The notes under the pieces were generated by a model. The model saw only the letters and a list, made by a program, of their open reading frames with translations. It did not search any database and was not told the DNA's origin. This document shows positions 50,891 to 60,640 of a DNA stretch of 64,000 bases, piece by piece; the stretch's first letter is position 1, and the number at the start of each line of letters is the position of its first letter. Source of the DNA: Bryoerythrophyllum caledonicum (taxonomy: Eukaryota > Streptophyta > Bryopsida > Pottiales > Pottiaceae). The position numbers and the translations under genes are program-made. Location: NCBI GenBank assembly GCA_963971425.1, contig OZ020517.1, positions 24,500,462 through 24,564,461 on the forward strand, in the 5' to 3' direction.

Positions 50891-52507
50891 CATGACTACG
50901 GCCTATTCCTCCTGCTCGAGCTCTCCAGCGCTCCCTCCAGATCCTGCAATGCATCCTTTAACACGAGCAACGCCTCCGCATCCTTCTTCAAGGTGACAGC
51001 ATCCGCACAACCACTACAAGATCACCAGCAGAACAACAAGCTTCTCCGCCATTGCCATAGCTTATGCATGTCAGAACATTTCCAAGCTGCTTCACTCTTC
51101 AATCTTTTGGATCAACTTCCCTTGCAGAAAAAGAGTCTTCATGGTATTCTATATACTAGCCTATATGTATCCAAGCTTATAAATCTCACTCCTCCACCTT
51201 TCTCCATAATTGAGTTATAATCCCACATGTATATAGTGAGTGTCAACAATATTAAGATGTTCTTTAATCCTAAAGATGTAGTTCTTAGAAATACTGAAAA
51301 TATTCTATGAGGGATTCACATAACATTGGATTTTGAGCTATCATGTATAGACTACGAGGTTAGATACCCGTTGTACCAACGGGAGGGACATGCTTATTCA
51401 TGAATTGCCTCTGTGTAGACAACGTTGCTTCTAATCCAAATATAGACTTTCTATTCCAAAAGTAGACTTTCTATTCCAAAAGTAGACTTTCTATTCCAAT
51501 TCTGACTAATCAGAACTTTAGTTCTAGCTTTATCTTTCTTAAGTTCAGTTGAACTGTGAGTGTTGCCTCACCAAAAAGCCTCACTTGAGAGCCTCACCCA
51601 GAGCCTCATGGAATTCTATTATAGATGTAGATATTGTCCCAATATTCTTTAAGTGAAGGAGGTAGTAGATTAATCCTAAACCTTCAATGTTAGTCGCGCA
51701 CCGTATAAACATGATTGTATTTCACTCCGTAGAATAAAAAAGATGTCTTTAAATATAGAAAGACTTACACCCTTGGATTGAAAATTCATTAACCAACATC
51801 TTTCATTTGGAGGTCATTTACCTTGCGACCTAGTGGCCACCCACTCCCCGCATGCCACGTGGCATGCCGGGAGTGGCTGCCGACACACACGCCTTTTTTG
51901 GACTTCGAAGTGCAGTTCAGTTCACAATAATATTCCATCCTATTTTACTTTATTTTATTTTTGTCGACAACAAGTTGCTCGGCTTGTATATTAAACAATT
52001 CCTTTCCATCATTTTGCTTATCGGTTCTTCATCATTTCTGGGAGTTTGTTTCAGAGGTTCATCATGATGTTTTATGCAATTTCTTCTGAGTTTTGTTTAA
52101 TTTGTTTTAGATTTTTTCCACAAAAATAGCTCCATGGGGTTGTAGGTTTGAATTTCTTTCTTTATGCTTCTAAACAACCTTTATAGTATGTTACGATTTC
52201 TAATATCTCCTTTCATTCAATGCTATTCCTCAGCGGCTAGCGTACAAGGCGTAGACAATTTTGTTCCTCTGCCTCAACAATCGCTGGAAACCATATTATA
52301 AGTACATTCTTTGCTTCACGTAAACCACTTTCCCCTCAGTATTTCGTAAAATTTTCTTCCTAGAGAGTTATTAAGTTTTAGCAAGAAGCATATTCATGTG
52401 GTTCAATATTGGTTTAGGGTAACTACTATTGGTTCAAGTTAAGGTTTAGAATTACTTTTGCGCTGTTTTTTTTTACGTGTCCACATTGTTGACGTAGATC
52501 CGCCACT
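50891..52507. other. interior of the Harbinger-type element, no gene recognised
   Basis: Apart from the short 20-bp tandem repeat at 51440-51500, nothing could be assigned. It is mostly AT-rich. This is where an autonomous element would be expected to carry its transposase, and none is visible. Confidence 0.45.
51440..51500 (+). repeat. three 20-bp tandem units
   Basis: Three successive units of TAGACTTTCTATTCCAAAAG with small changes. Confidence 0.8.
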
Positions 52508-53715
52508 ATGACTTCTACAAGTGCTCCCAAAGCTCCCCGGGGCACCAACTTTACGCCAGAGGAGTGCGTGCGACTATGTCGTGCCTGGATGACCACCTCC
52601 CAAGATTCCACAAGAGGTACAAATCAACCTTGGGAATCTTTTTGGGAGAGGATAAAAAAGGCGTACGAGAACTTGGAGCCCCGCAATCCTCAGCTTGCGT
52701 CTCAGGGTGCGCGATCTCTTGATACAAAGTGGCAAGAGATCTCCAAGGACGTTTCCAAGTTCAACGGTTTCTACGAGCAGGTGCTGCAGATGAGGAAGTC
52801 CGGCTGGAATGAAGAAGACAAAATTCGAGAGGCAAAGAAATTGTACGTGGACTTTTATGGTGGAGGTGGCGAGAAGAAAAAAACATTTGGATACCTCGAG
52901 TGCTGGCAATATCTTCGTGACAAGGAGAAGTTTAAGGCTCAAACCGTAGTAGGAAAGAGGAAGATTGGCACGTCCTCTACGTCGCAGGAGCCAGAGAAGG
53001 AGGAATCAGCCATGGTAGTACATGCGAGCGGAGTGGAGCGCCCTATGGGTAATAAGAAAGCGAAGGCACTTTTTAAGCTGGACGTGATTGCAAAGAGCCT
53101 TGATGTCGACTTTAAGATTGCCACAAAAAACTTAGCAACATCACACAAAGATAGAACGGCGGAGATGAAGATTGCAAACATGAGGAAGATCTTCAAAGAA
53201 GACTTGTCAAAACTAGATCCCGACGCCGCTGAATACTTCACCTTACTCCACCAGAAAGCGCTCACAGAACTAAAGGCATCTACAGCCGCTTCTTCAACTG
53301 CAGAAGCAGTTGTTCCCGCAATTGAACCTGCAAATCCCAAGGTACAAATTCTACATTCTATTTGATTATAACTTCCCATGCTATTACATTAACATATCTA
53401 CCAAAGATATGTCTTCTTAGCGTATTTCTTTTTTGATGTTCAGAGTCCTGCAAGCGATCGAGATGATGACTCTCTAGAGGTTACAAGGGTCGTCCCTCCA
53501 CCAGCAGATGAAGACGGTACTGGTCCCAGTGGAAGGTATCTTGAATTTACACACAACTTATTCTCTAAACCTCTTTTGTTACTCTTTGTGAGAGCATTGT
53601 TTCACTTATTGTACTTGTTTATGTCATTCTATAGTGCTGTAGGATAAAAATTTATACCCCTTGATCGCTTCAATTTGATCGCACTTAATGTTTTTGGTGC
53701 AGAGGCGAATCATGA
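52508..53715 (+). CDS. Myb/SANT-like ORF1 protein of a PIF/Harbinger-type transposon
   Basis: Exons 52508-53341, 53444-53535 and 53703-53715 join in phase to about 312 residues. The N-terminal part (about residues 15-110: FTPEECVRLCRAW, WESFWERIKKAYE, RSLDTKWQEISKDVSKFNGFY) is a trihelix/SANT-like DNA-binding fold. Next comes FGYLECWQYLRDKEKFK, a basic linker with MGNKKAKAL, and a Lys/Ala-rich coiled C-terminal part, the layout of plant Harbinger ORF1 and of NAM-associated or GST-T3-like host relatives. In known elements ORF1 binds the subterminal DNA and carries the transposase to the nucleus. The reading frame is intact, which is unusual given no transposase nearby. A domesticated host gene cannot be excluded. 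Confidence 0.72.
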
Positions 53716-54645
53716 TTCTTACCACACTTGATACGAAGCGGTTGGTTCTTAAATTTTTGATTTCACGGACATTTTCTTCTATGGTTTTGTTTAGGCATGT
53801 GTTTCTACAACATGTTCCTTGCGAACATGTTCATGTTTGGTTCTAGGGTGCACATTTATGTGTTAATGGATTCACCATGTTTTGTATGGTTACAGTTTTA
53901 AGGTGTAAGGTTCCATGATGGTGAAACTTTGGGCTGTAACATGATGGTTTTTGAGTAATTCAAATAAAAAGTGTGATTTCATGTATATCGTATATTGGAA
54001 GGCATTATTGTTTATCACCACAATATTAGTTCACTTAATAAATTTCCTTCGTACTTGGTTAATTCAACTTAATTGATTTTGAACCGTAAACAACAATTTG
54101 CTTGCATCATCCAATTCTTTTCATATTCAACATAAAAGGTGTTAAAATTGTCTATGACAATGTCGGGCAGTATTGAAAGGTACATTACATTTGTAATTTA
54201 GATTATTTTGTTAGGAAGTTGAAATGTGGTCATCTATTCTCCACGTCTAACGTCGTATTTGAACATGATGTAGTATTAATATTTAAATATCTAGAATTCA
54301 AAGAAGTGGATTGAATGTTTTTGCTTCAAAGTTGTGTGATTAAATAATTAAAAAAGGATGAGAACTACAATCCAAAAAAAAAAAAAAAAAAGGAAAAAAA
54401 AATAGCTAATGTACATTACGAAAATTAATAATAATAAATAAAAAACATAAATGAATTTAAATAATTTGTTAGCACCGGCGCCAGGCTAGCTGCGGCCAGC
54501 GGCAGCGCTGGCATTCCCCCGCTAAGGGCTATACACGGACGGGTGCGGAGGGGGAATGGGCAACCCTCCTCCTGTGTGCTCGCCCCACCCCACGGCATCT
54601 CCACCCTTTGCCATGGGAGTTTCCCTGCTAGGGGTGGAGATGCTC
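53716..54645. other. 3' part of the Harbinger-type element, AT-rich then GC-rich terminus
   Basis: No gene. It includes a poly-A tract (about 54375-54391) and an AT-rich stretch, then a GC-rich subterminal segment from about 54470 to the right end. Confidence 0.5.
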
Positions 54646-54648
54646 TTA

Positions 54649-54748
54649 GAGAGAGATGCTTTCAAGTGTGAAAAAGAAATGAAAGATGGAGATGCTCTTA
54701 GGATTGTTAGAGAGAGACGCTTTAAGTGTGAAAAAGAAATGAAAGACA
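54649..54748 (+). repeat. duplicated ~40-bp segment with a stray transposon terminus
   Basis: GAGAGAGATGCTTTCAAGTG...AAATGAAAGA occurs at 54649-54687 and again, slightly changed, at 54701-54745. GGAGATGCTCTTAGGATTG lies between. The insertion seems to have been followed by a local duplication that copied the element tip. Confidence 0.75.
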
Positions 54749-54755
54749 CAAAAAT

Positions 54756-54829
54756 TGCCCTCTACAGGTCTCGAACCTGTGACCTTCGCGTTATTAGCAC
54801 GACGCTCTAACCAGCTGAGCTAAGAAGGC
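54756..54829 (-). tRNA. tRNA-Ile (anticodon AAU)
   Basis: 74 nt without intron or encoded CCA. The acceptor stem GCCTTCT pairs with AGAGGGC and the discriminator is A. The D-arm is AGCTCAGCTGGTTAGAGC. The anticodon loop CTAATAA gives AAT. The T-arm CACAGGTTCGAGACCTGTAG carries the GGTTCGA B-box core. A T5 run directly downstream on the minus strand serves as RNA polymerase III terminator. All stems close, so it looks functional. Confidence 0.95.
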
Positions 54830-55384
54830 ACATGACTTTACATGCTTCGATGCCTAAACCGTGTGAAAAAAAGATTATAATAAATTATTTTCTTGTGAAG
54901 TATGGCAGCTAGTATGTTCCGCCGCGCATGTCATTTAGATCAGAATGCTCACATGGTGAAGAAGTCTAACTCTTTAAGCTTATGATGTATCTTCAGGTTT
55001 CGGTTAGAATGTTCCAAATCCACCTTCAGGGCATTGTCGGTGCGCCAAAGTTGAACAATCTTCAATCCAAAGGTGTAAGTCTTGCTAAAATTTGATAGTA
55101 AATACATGCCCAATATATACAGTTCCTTAACGACGTTTAAGGGTTAAACACTCCTGTCATTCCAAACTCCCCCACAATTCTTGTTCAAATTCTACATCTT
55201 CTACACATCCACAGATCTTTGCAACAACACCAACGGCTATAGGTCCATCCATCTCATTTCATACACGAGTTTAAGACAAAGCAGAGCTCTCAACAAAGTG
55301 ATTCTATAACCATCTAGCTCTTGTGTCATTTGTTTATTAGAATACAGAAAACTTGAGACACTATGCTTTATCTAGACGACGCAG
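54830..55384. other. intergenic, no gene recognised
   Basis: Nothing supported beyond possible 5' flank of the tRNA gene and downstream sequence of the LRAT-domain gene. Confidence 0.45.
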
Positions 55385-55679
55385 CAAATCTAGAGAGAAC
55401 GGCACTTTCAAGAAAGAGAAAAATGACAGGAACAGTACCTGGATCATCAACACTGTTTTTGTTTTGGTGTCCATAATCATGGACTTGTATTTATGTGTTT
55501 TGAGGGCGCAGAAAGCCCAGTACATCTAAAACAAGCTCTTCGCAATCTAACGAGAACTCTCCACCTCCTGTACAACAAACCGTGAAAGAACGACTCTTCT
55601 TTTTTTCCTTTTCGACCTATCTACTACCTAGTTTTTGGGCGGAGGGCCAGATGAAGAGGAAACGCCTGCAACCACCTGC
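55385..55679 (-). repeat. tandem duplicate of the 3' end of the LRAT-domain gene
   Basis: About 295 bp repeat the sequence of 55680-55930 (shared start AAATCTAGAGAGAACGGCAC, shared GTGTCCATAATCATGGAC, shared end GGGCGGA..GGGCCAGATGAAG). On the minus strand this copy still reads GVSSSSGPPPKN and a stop, the tail of the neighbouring protein. The extra copy lies downstream of the intact stop codon and is a remnant, not a gene. Confidence 0.88.
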
Positions 55680-55892
55680 AAATCTAGAGAGAACGGCACT
55701 TTCAAGAAAGAGAAAAATGACAGGGACAGTACCTGGAACCTCGACACCGTTTCTGTTTTGGTGTCCATAATCATGGACTTGTATTTATGTGTTTTGAGGG
55801 CGCTGAAGCCCAGTATATCCAAAGCAAGCTCTTCGCAAACTCATCTACTCTAAAGCACCTCCTGTACAGCTCTTCTTTTTTCTCTTTTCAAC

Positions 55893-56747
55893 CTAGTTCT
55901 TGGGCGGAGGAGGGCCAGATGAAGAGGAAACACCTGTAACCATGACGGCAGGGACGCTCCCAGGAGGAGGCACACTCCCCGGAGGACTGAACCATCCCAT
56001 ATTGACAGCCAAATCCTCCACCGCAACCTTGGCCACATCCTGGCGCACTCCAATGTCCGTCGCATACCTGCTGAAACAATACACCCCTGCAGTGACCGCT
56101 GCAAACCCCCAGGGACTCGTCATCATAAACCTGAGAGGGGAAGAAACCACCGCAGCAAACGGCGCTCCAATCACCGAAGCCGCCTGCCCGGACCTTCCAA
56201 TCATGTTCTTCTCGATCACCAGCAACCCCGTCTTGCAGTAGATGGCGAAATCTTCACAGTTGTTGTGGAAGATGTGGTACAGGCCGAACCCGTTGGTGTA
56301 CAGGTAGTTGGCGCGGTGGAGGACGAGCTCTGGTGCGTCAGACTTGGCGAGCGAGCACGTCCCGCCGCGCGCTTTGGCGAAGAAGGTGACAGGGTCCACC
56401 TCGTACTCGAACCTGTAGAGTGGGCATCCCACCAAGAAACAATCCAGGCATGAGAGCACCACGCCGTTGCTTGTGCCCTCCATTCCGCACTTCTCGCACT
56501 TGGACGATGCGGAGTCGGGGCGTGAGCTGATGAGCAGCACGTCCAGCACGGTGCCGGTGCCGAGCTCCTGGTCGCGGCCGCGTGTGAAGTGGATCACTTT
56601 GTCGTCCCCCGCGTAGATGCCGTGGTGGGCGTACGTGTACGCGGACCGCCACGAGTAGATGTGGTCCCCCGCCTTGAGGAGCGCCTTGGGAATCCGGTTA
56701 GAGATCACCCCCATGATCATCTTGCCCGGTGCGAAAGGCCCTTGCAT
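55893..56747 (-). CDS. LRAT/NC-domain protein, LEAD-SENSITIVE1-like
   Basis: A single exon of 284 residues starts from the first in-frame ATG. A second ATG 33 bp on, giving MGVISNRIPK, matches the usual start of the family, so the true start may be there. The LRAT (NlpC/P60-like) core is visible: HIYSWRSAYTYAHHGIYAG with H41/H42, VIHFTRG, a Cys-rich insert (CEKCGMEG, CLDCFLVGC), and NNCEDFAIYCKTG with the candidate nucleophile C164. A hydrophobic stretch and CFSRYATDIGVRQDVAKV follow, as in plant LEAD-SENSITIVE1/NC proteins, whose biochemical activity is not settled. The C-terminal Pro/Ser tail (PPGSVPPPGSVP, SSSSGPPPPKN) is extra and has been tandemly duplicated downstream. The upstream GTG codon in frame is not a start. 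Acceptor-like GGTGCAG upstream suggests a 5' UTR intron. Confidence 0.87.
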   Translation of the reverse strand: MQGPFAPGKMIMGVISNRIPKALLKAGDHIYSWRSAYTYAHHGIYAGDDKVIHFTRGRDQELGTGTVLDVLLISSRPDSASSKCEKCGMEGTSNGVVLSCLDCFLVGCPLYRFEYEVDPVTFFAKARGGTCSLAKSDAPELVLHRANYLYTNGFGLYHIFHNNCEDFAIYCKTGLLVIEKNMIGRSGQAASVIGAPFAAVVSSPLRFMMTSPWGFAAVTAGVYCFSRYATDIGVRQDVAKVAVEDLAVNMGWFSPPGSVPPPGSVPAVMVTGVSSSSGPPPPKN

Positions 56748-58910
56748 GGTGACTGACGGCCCCTCTTGTGAAGCAGCACGCGGCACTCCACGTCGCTTCA
56801 AGGCACGCACCCTGCTCTTGAAGAAATCCACCTTGACAGACCTTCAAAAACAACGTCTGCACCGACGCAACTTGGCTTGATGTTACCTAAAGCATGCCAG
56901 GATCACACTGCATCTCCTACGCTCACGTTGCTGAAGTTTGCATTCATTCCTGCGGACTCTCGACAGCAAACACCGACTTCGAAACGAAGAAACCCTAAAT
57001 GAGAATGTGATCGCCAAAGCACAAAAAGCAAACTTCACAAAACCAAAAAACACTCAACACCTCTACAATCAATTTTTTTTGGCCAGGTGCACATCCATCC
57101 TTTCCTATAATAAATCCTAAGCACACAGACATTCAAAGAAACTCAAAGCAACAACACCACCCAACTAGAAAAAGCTTCTTGCACACACACAACCCAAAGA
57201 ATCAACCAGGGAACACTTGATGCACAAAATATCCTGACAATTGGACATGGCTTCTGACCTTCCAGCATCATCCCAAAACTACTACTACACCATTCAACCC
57301 TAATTTCCGACGACCATGATAAACTTATGCATGTCATACCTTCCCAAGCTGTAACCTAAAAAGCAACCCATCCTCACAAAACTCACGTCGCTTGGGCCTC
57401 AATCAACCAACTTAACCCCAAAAACACACGATCGGTCATAATACTCACCTGAAACAAGCTCGTACTGAATTCCTCTTCAATAACATACAATAAAAGCAGT
57501 ACTAACTTCACAATGGCACCTGCTTCACATGCCTTTGCGGAATGCACACCTCCCGATTTTCACAGCAGTGTGTATATCTATCCCAACCCCTTAGAAAAAT
57601 GCTAGCCGTGAGAAACTGAGTTTGAACTGGGCGAAAGACAAATGTAGTACGTTCATAGATTTTTCTTCTTATATCTATGAAGGTCGTAGAATTTCGTGTC
57701 GTCTGAAGTGGGTCGGTGAGTTCCCTGTATGTTCGACATGGGTAGATTTCACATTGTGCGTGGATTTAATATGGGGGGTGTTGATTTTGGGGTGCGCATA
57801 AATCGAGGGGATCATTGCTGGGCGGTTGTGGCACGGTTTTTGGGGGCATAATTTGGGGATGGGTTGCGTAGAATGTAAGGTATTACCGACCAGCGACCCA
57901 GTACCGCACCTTTCTATGCCCTTCCTAGATTTCATGGAGGAAGTGTAGGCCACACTTTTATAAATTCATTGCTGGAAATATAACTTTTTCTGGTTAGGTT
58001 TTTTTTTGTTTTCAGGGGTTCTTTGTGGTTTTTAGAGAAGTTGACCTACTTCAGCTTTTCAAAGGGGTCTCTTTTAGCTTTTCTCACGATTTGTTTTTAG
58101 AAAACTTTCCCTGTTCTTAACATGTGTTTTCGGGATTTTTGTTCCCCTAGCTCTTTATGCCCAGGGTAAAACTAACCCCCTGGTTCCCCCTCGTGGGATG
58201 AAGGGCGCAGTTGCCCATGGGATTAATCATCCCTCCTAGCCAGCGAGGTGGTGAAACCCTAACACAAACCCTCTCCCTCCCTCTCGGCATGTGCCCTGGC
58301 CCGTGCGCTCCTCTCGCTTGTCGTGATACATTTCTCTATGAAATACCCGTGACGGGTATTGCCTCATGTGAAGCTTGTGGGTGTAAGAGCACGTGTAGGA
58401 TTTATTTTTGTACCTCTCCAAGTGTTCTCAAATGCTATCCTTTGAGCCCATCTGACAGTAATATTGAATATATGATTTTCTTTCATGGTTTCCATTCCGC
58501 ATAGATTGATCCTTGGAGCTCATCTTTTGTGCTTAGGTATGTTGGCATTGAGAACTAGGGTTTCAGTTTTATATTTTCAAGTTTCTAGAGTGGTACATTA
58601 GTTTCTTCAATAAGTGATTTATTATAGTTTAGGATATAAGACGTATTTCAATCATTCCATTTAGTGTGACTTAGAATTTTTATGACACAACTTTATGGTT
58701 TTTTGGAGGTCCTAACAAGTATTGCTTCAATTTTTCTATTACATAATGATGTATTTGGTATGTTTTAAAATCATGACGGGTATGGGTATTTTAAGATACT
58801 CTCTTTCATTTTTCTTAGTGTTGTGATTAGGTCTTGTACTACTTAGTGAGGTTAAAAAATGTAAGATTCTTATTTCACTCTTGTTTATGTGTAGTTTTTT
58901 CCATTCCTTG
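56748..58910. other. intergenic: promoter of the LRAT-domain gene, then repeats
   Basis: The first several hundred bases should be 5' UTR and promoter. 57845-57955 is a minus-strand copy of the AATCTAGGAAGG repeat. 58349-58360 contains the palindrome ATACCCGTGACGGGTAT. No gene was recognised. Confidence 0.45.
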
Positions 58911-58913
58911 AGA

Positions 58914-59506
58914 TGGAGTTATCCGGCTTACCACTTGCCGTTCTTGACCTAGACCTCAAAGAAGTCCCTCGTACGGAGAAGCCATGACATTGCGAGGTTG
59001 AGAATTGTGGCTTGGATCCGTGGAAGAATCGGCAATACTTGAATAATCATCTTTGTCATTGCAATCGCATGAACTCACGACTTGGTTGTCCGCGGAAGGT
59101 AGAAGGACTTTGTAACATCAACTCCCGTCGTATGAATGCTAGAATTTTAACGAAGCTGTTCAAGAGACAACGGAAGGAGTTTTGAAAAAAACTTCAAGCG
59201 TGGACGAAGGCGGTGGAGGTGTTATGGGCACGGGTGGAAATGGCAGCCACCGTTGACCGTAATGCGTGGGAAAAACCTTTTATTGCTACAGCAATGAAGA
59301 AGAAGTTTGTCACTCATCTCGTGGCAAAGAAGGAAGGAGTTGGAGAATTGGATGCGATATGCCTTGACGTGCTACTACGCCATCCCAATTTTGCTAATGC
59401 GGTCACGAAGTTGAAGTTAGGCCGTGGCGCGGACGAGTTGGAGATTGTGCAATCGAAGGATCTTCACCGCATTTTCAGCCAAAAAAACGAATGTATGAAT
59501 GCATAA
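58914..59506 (+). pseudogene. decayed zinc-finger-like reading region, probably transposon-derived
   Basis: One frame reads LDLDLKEVPR, then a stop, then HCEVENCG, WKNRQYLNNHLCHCNR and LGCPRK, another stop, then about 100 open residues with LQAWTKAVEVLWARV, KKKFVTHLVAKKEG and DELEIVQSKDLHRIF. The CX4C...HX3H-like pattern suggests a zinc-binding DNA-binding module. I recognise no family. It lies between inverted copies of one dispersed repeat (57845-57955 and 60225-60310), which suggests the remains of a mobile element. No start codon before the first stop looks convincing. Confidence 0.4.
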
Positions 59507-59872
59507 TTGCACTTGCCTGGCCCCATCTTTGTCTACCAGCATGCTCCCATGTAATGTCATGGAATGAAATAGGTTCAGGCGGAGGATTCTAGACGTTGAT
59601 AGTCTTCCGTGATTTTGGCATGTTGAATCTATAAGAAAAAGCTAGAATGTAAGAAAAGGCAATTTGAGTAATGGAAAGTAAAGTGGCAGATAGGTCAATT
59701 TGAGTACATAAATATTCATTATTTTAATTCGGTAGATATGAAAAGAATTTTATTTGAATTATGAGAAATTTATATAATTCTAAGGATAGGAAAGATAAAA
59801 TATACATAGCAGTACCCTTCACGGAGATGACAACTAAAAAACGTTCCCTTAGTTACTTTATTTTTTAAGCAA

Positions 59873-60065
59873 AATACCCGTCACGCTACAAGAATATGAA
59901 ACAAAAAGTCTCTCGTTTCTTATCACAATATCCGTCATGAAAGAAAAAGGTCTTAGCAAATGTACTTGAGTGTGCATTTTAAAAACAATACCCGTCGCGC
60001 ATAGTAAAAGTTCCCTAAAACGTCCCTAGGAACCTTTGCATACCAATCGCAATATCTATCACGCA
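59873..60065 (+). repeat. degenerate array of AATACCCGTCACG motifs
   Basis: Four motifs (AATACCCGTCACG, AATATCCGTCATG, AATACCCGTCGCG, AATATCTATCACG) are spaced about 50-65 bp apart. Related sequences occur at 58350 (palindromic) and 58774. Confidence 0.55.
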
Positions 60066-60224
60066 CACAATCAAATTAAGAAATACATCCCACAAGGGAG
60101 AACGAGAGGGTCAGATTGCCCTGGGCAGCTCTTTGTTGGGGTCCCTGCCTCTGTGGCGTATAGTGGCCCTTGTGCCATTTCTTCTATTTTACCCGAAGCG
60201 GGTTTTTAGGTGCTCAAAGTATAA

Positions 60225-60640
60225 GTCATGTTGTATTTCCTCCCTAAAATCTAGGAGAAGTATAGAAAGGTGTGGTGTTGGGTTGGCATTGGGTCGTCAC
60301 ACCTTAGGTCGTTGTGTTTAATCCTTTGAGGCCTACGGAGGTGACCAAGCCTGGAAGAATCTACAATTGCAATAGATCATGTAGAACATTGTTTATACGA
60401 CGGGTACATTTCATTGCGATTGGTCATCACGAACTACAACAATTTCCGTGATCCGTCAGACAAAATCAGACACAATTGGACGGGATCGCTGTAGTTCGTC
60501 CATCAGACTCCGGAGCACATTCTCACCGCATTCGTAGAAGCGTCCGGATCCTCAGAACTTAACTTAGGTTGCAAATCAAACAAAGTTGAAGTATCATTCC
60601 ACCAAATTTGCAAATTACTCAAAAAGTGACCATCCATGGG
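60225..60640 (+). repeat. adjacent dispersed repeats (AATCTAGGA family and GTACATTTCAT family)
   Basis: 60225-60310 matches 34630-34700 directly and 57845-57955 in inverted orientation. 60320-60640 matches 34300-34560. The two families neighbour each other at both 34 kb and 60 kb but in swapped order. Confidence 0.5.

Larger units (their letters stand above)
49273..54645. mobile_element. PIF/Harbinger-type element carrying ORF1 and captured host-gene fragments
   Basis: About 5.37 kb. The left end GAGCATCTCCACCCC and the right end GGGGTGGAGATGCTC are perfect inverted copies over 15 bp. TTA lies outside both (49270-49272 and 54646-54648), the usual 3-bp PIF/Harbinger duplication. Inside are a ureidoglycolate-hydrolase-like exon, a broken SAHH fragment, a 20-bp tandem repeat and a three-exon Myb/SANT-like ORF1. 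I see no DDE transposase, so it would need one in trans. It is possible that the two ends belong to different, nested elements. The sequence GCCACGTGGCATGCCGGGAG near 51855 resembles 49470 and may mark such an internal boundary. Confidence 0.6.

Noticed and set aside
59213-59506. Intact 97-residue gene
   Set aside because: It is the tail of a longer frame interrupted by upstream stops. The ATG is internal to the older frame.
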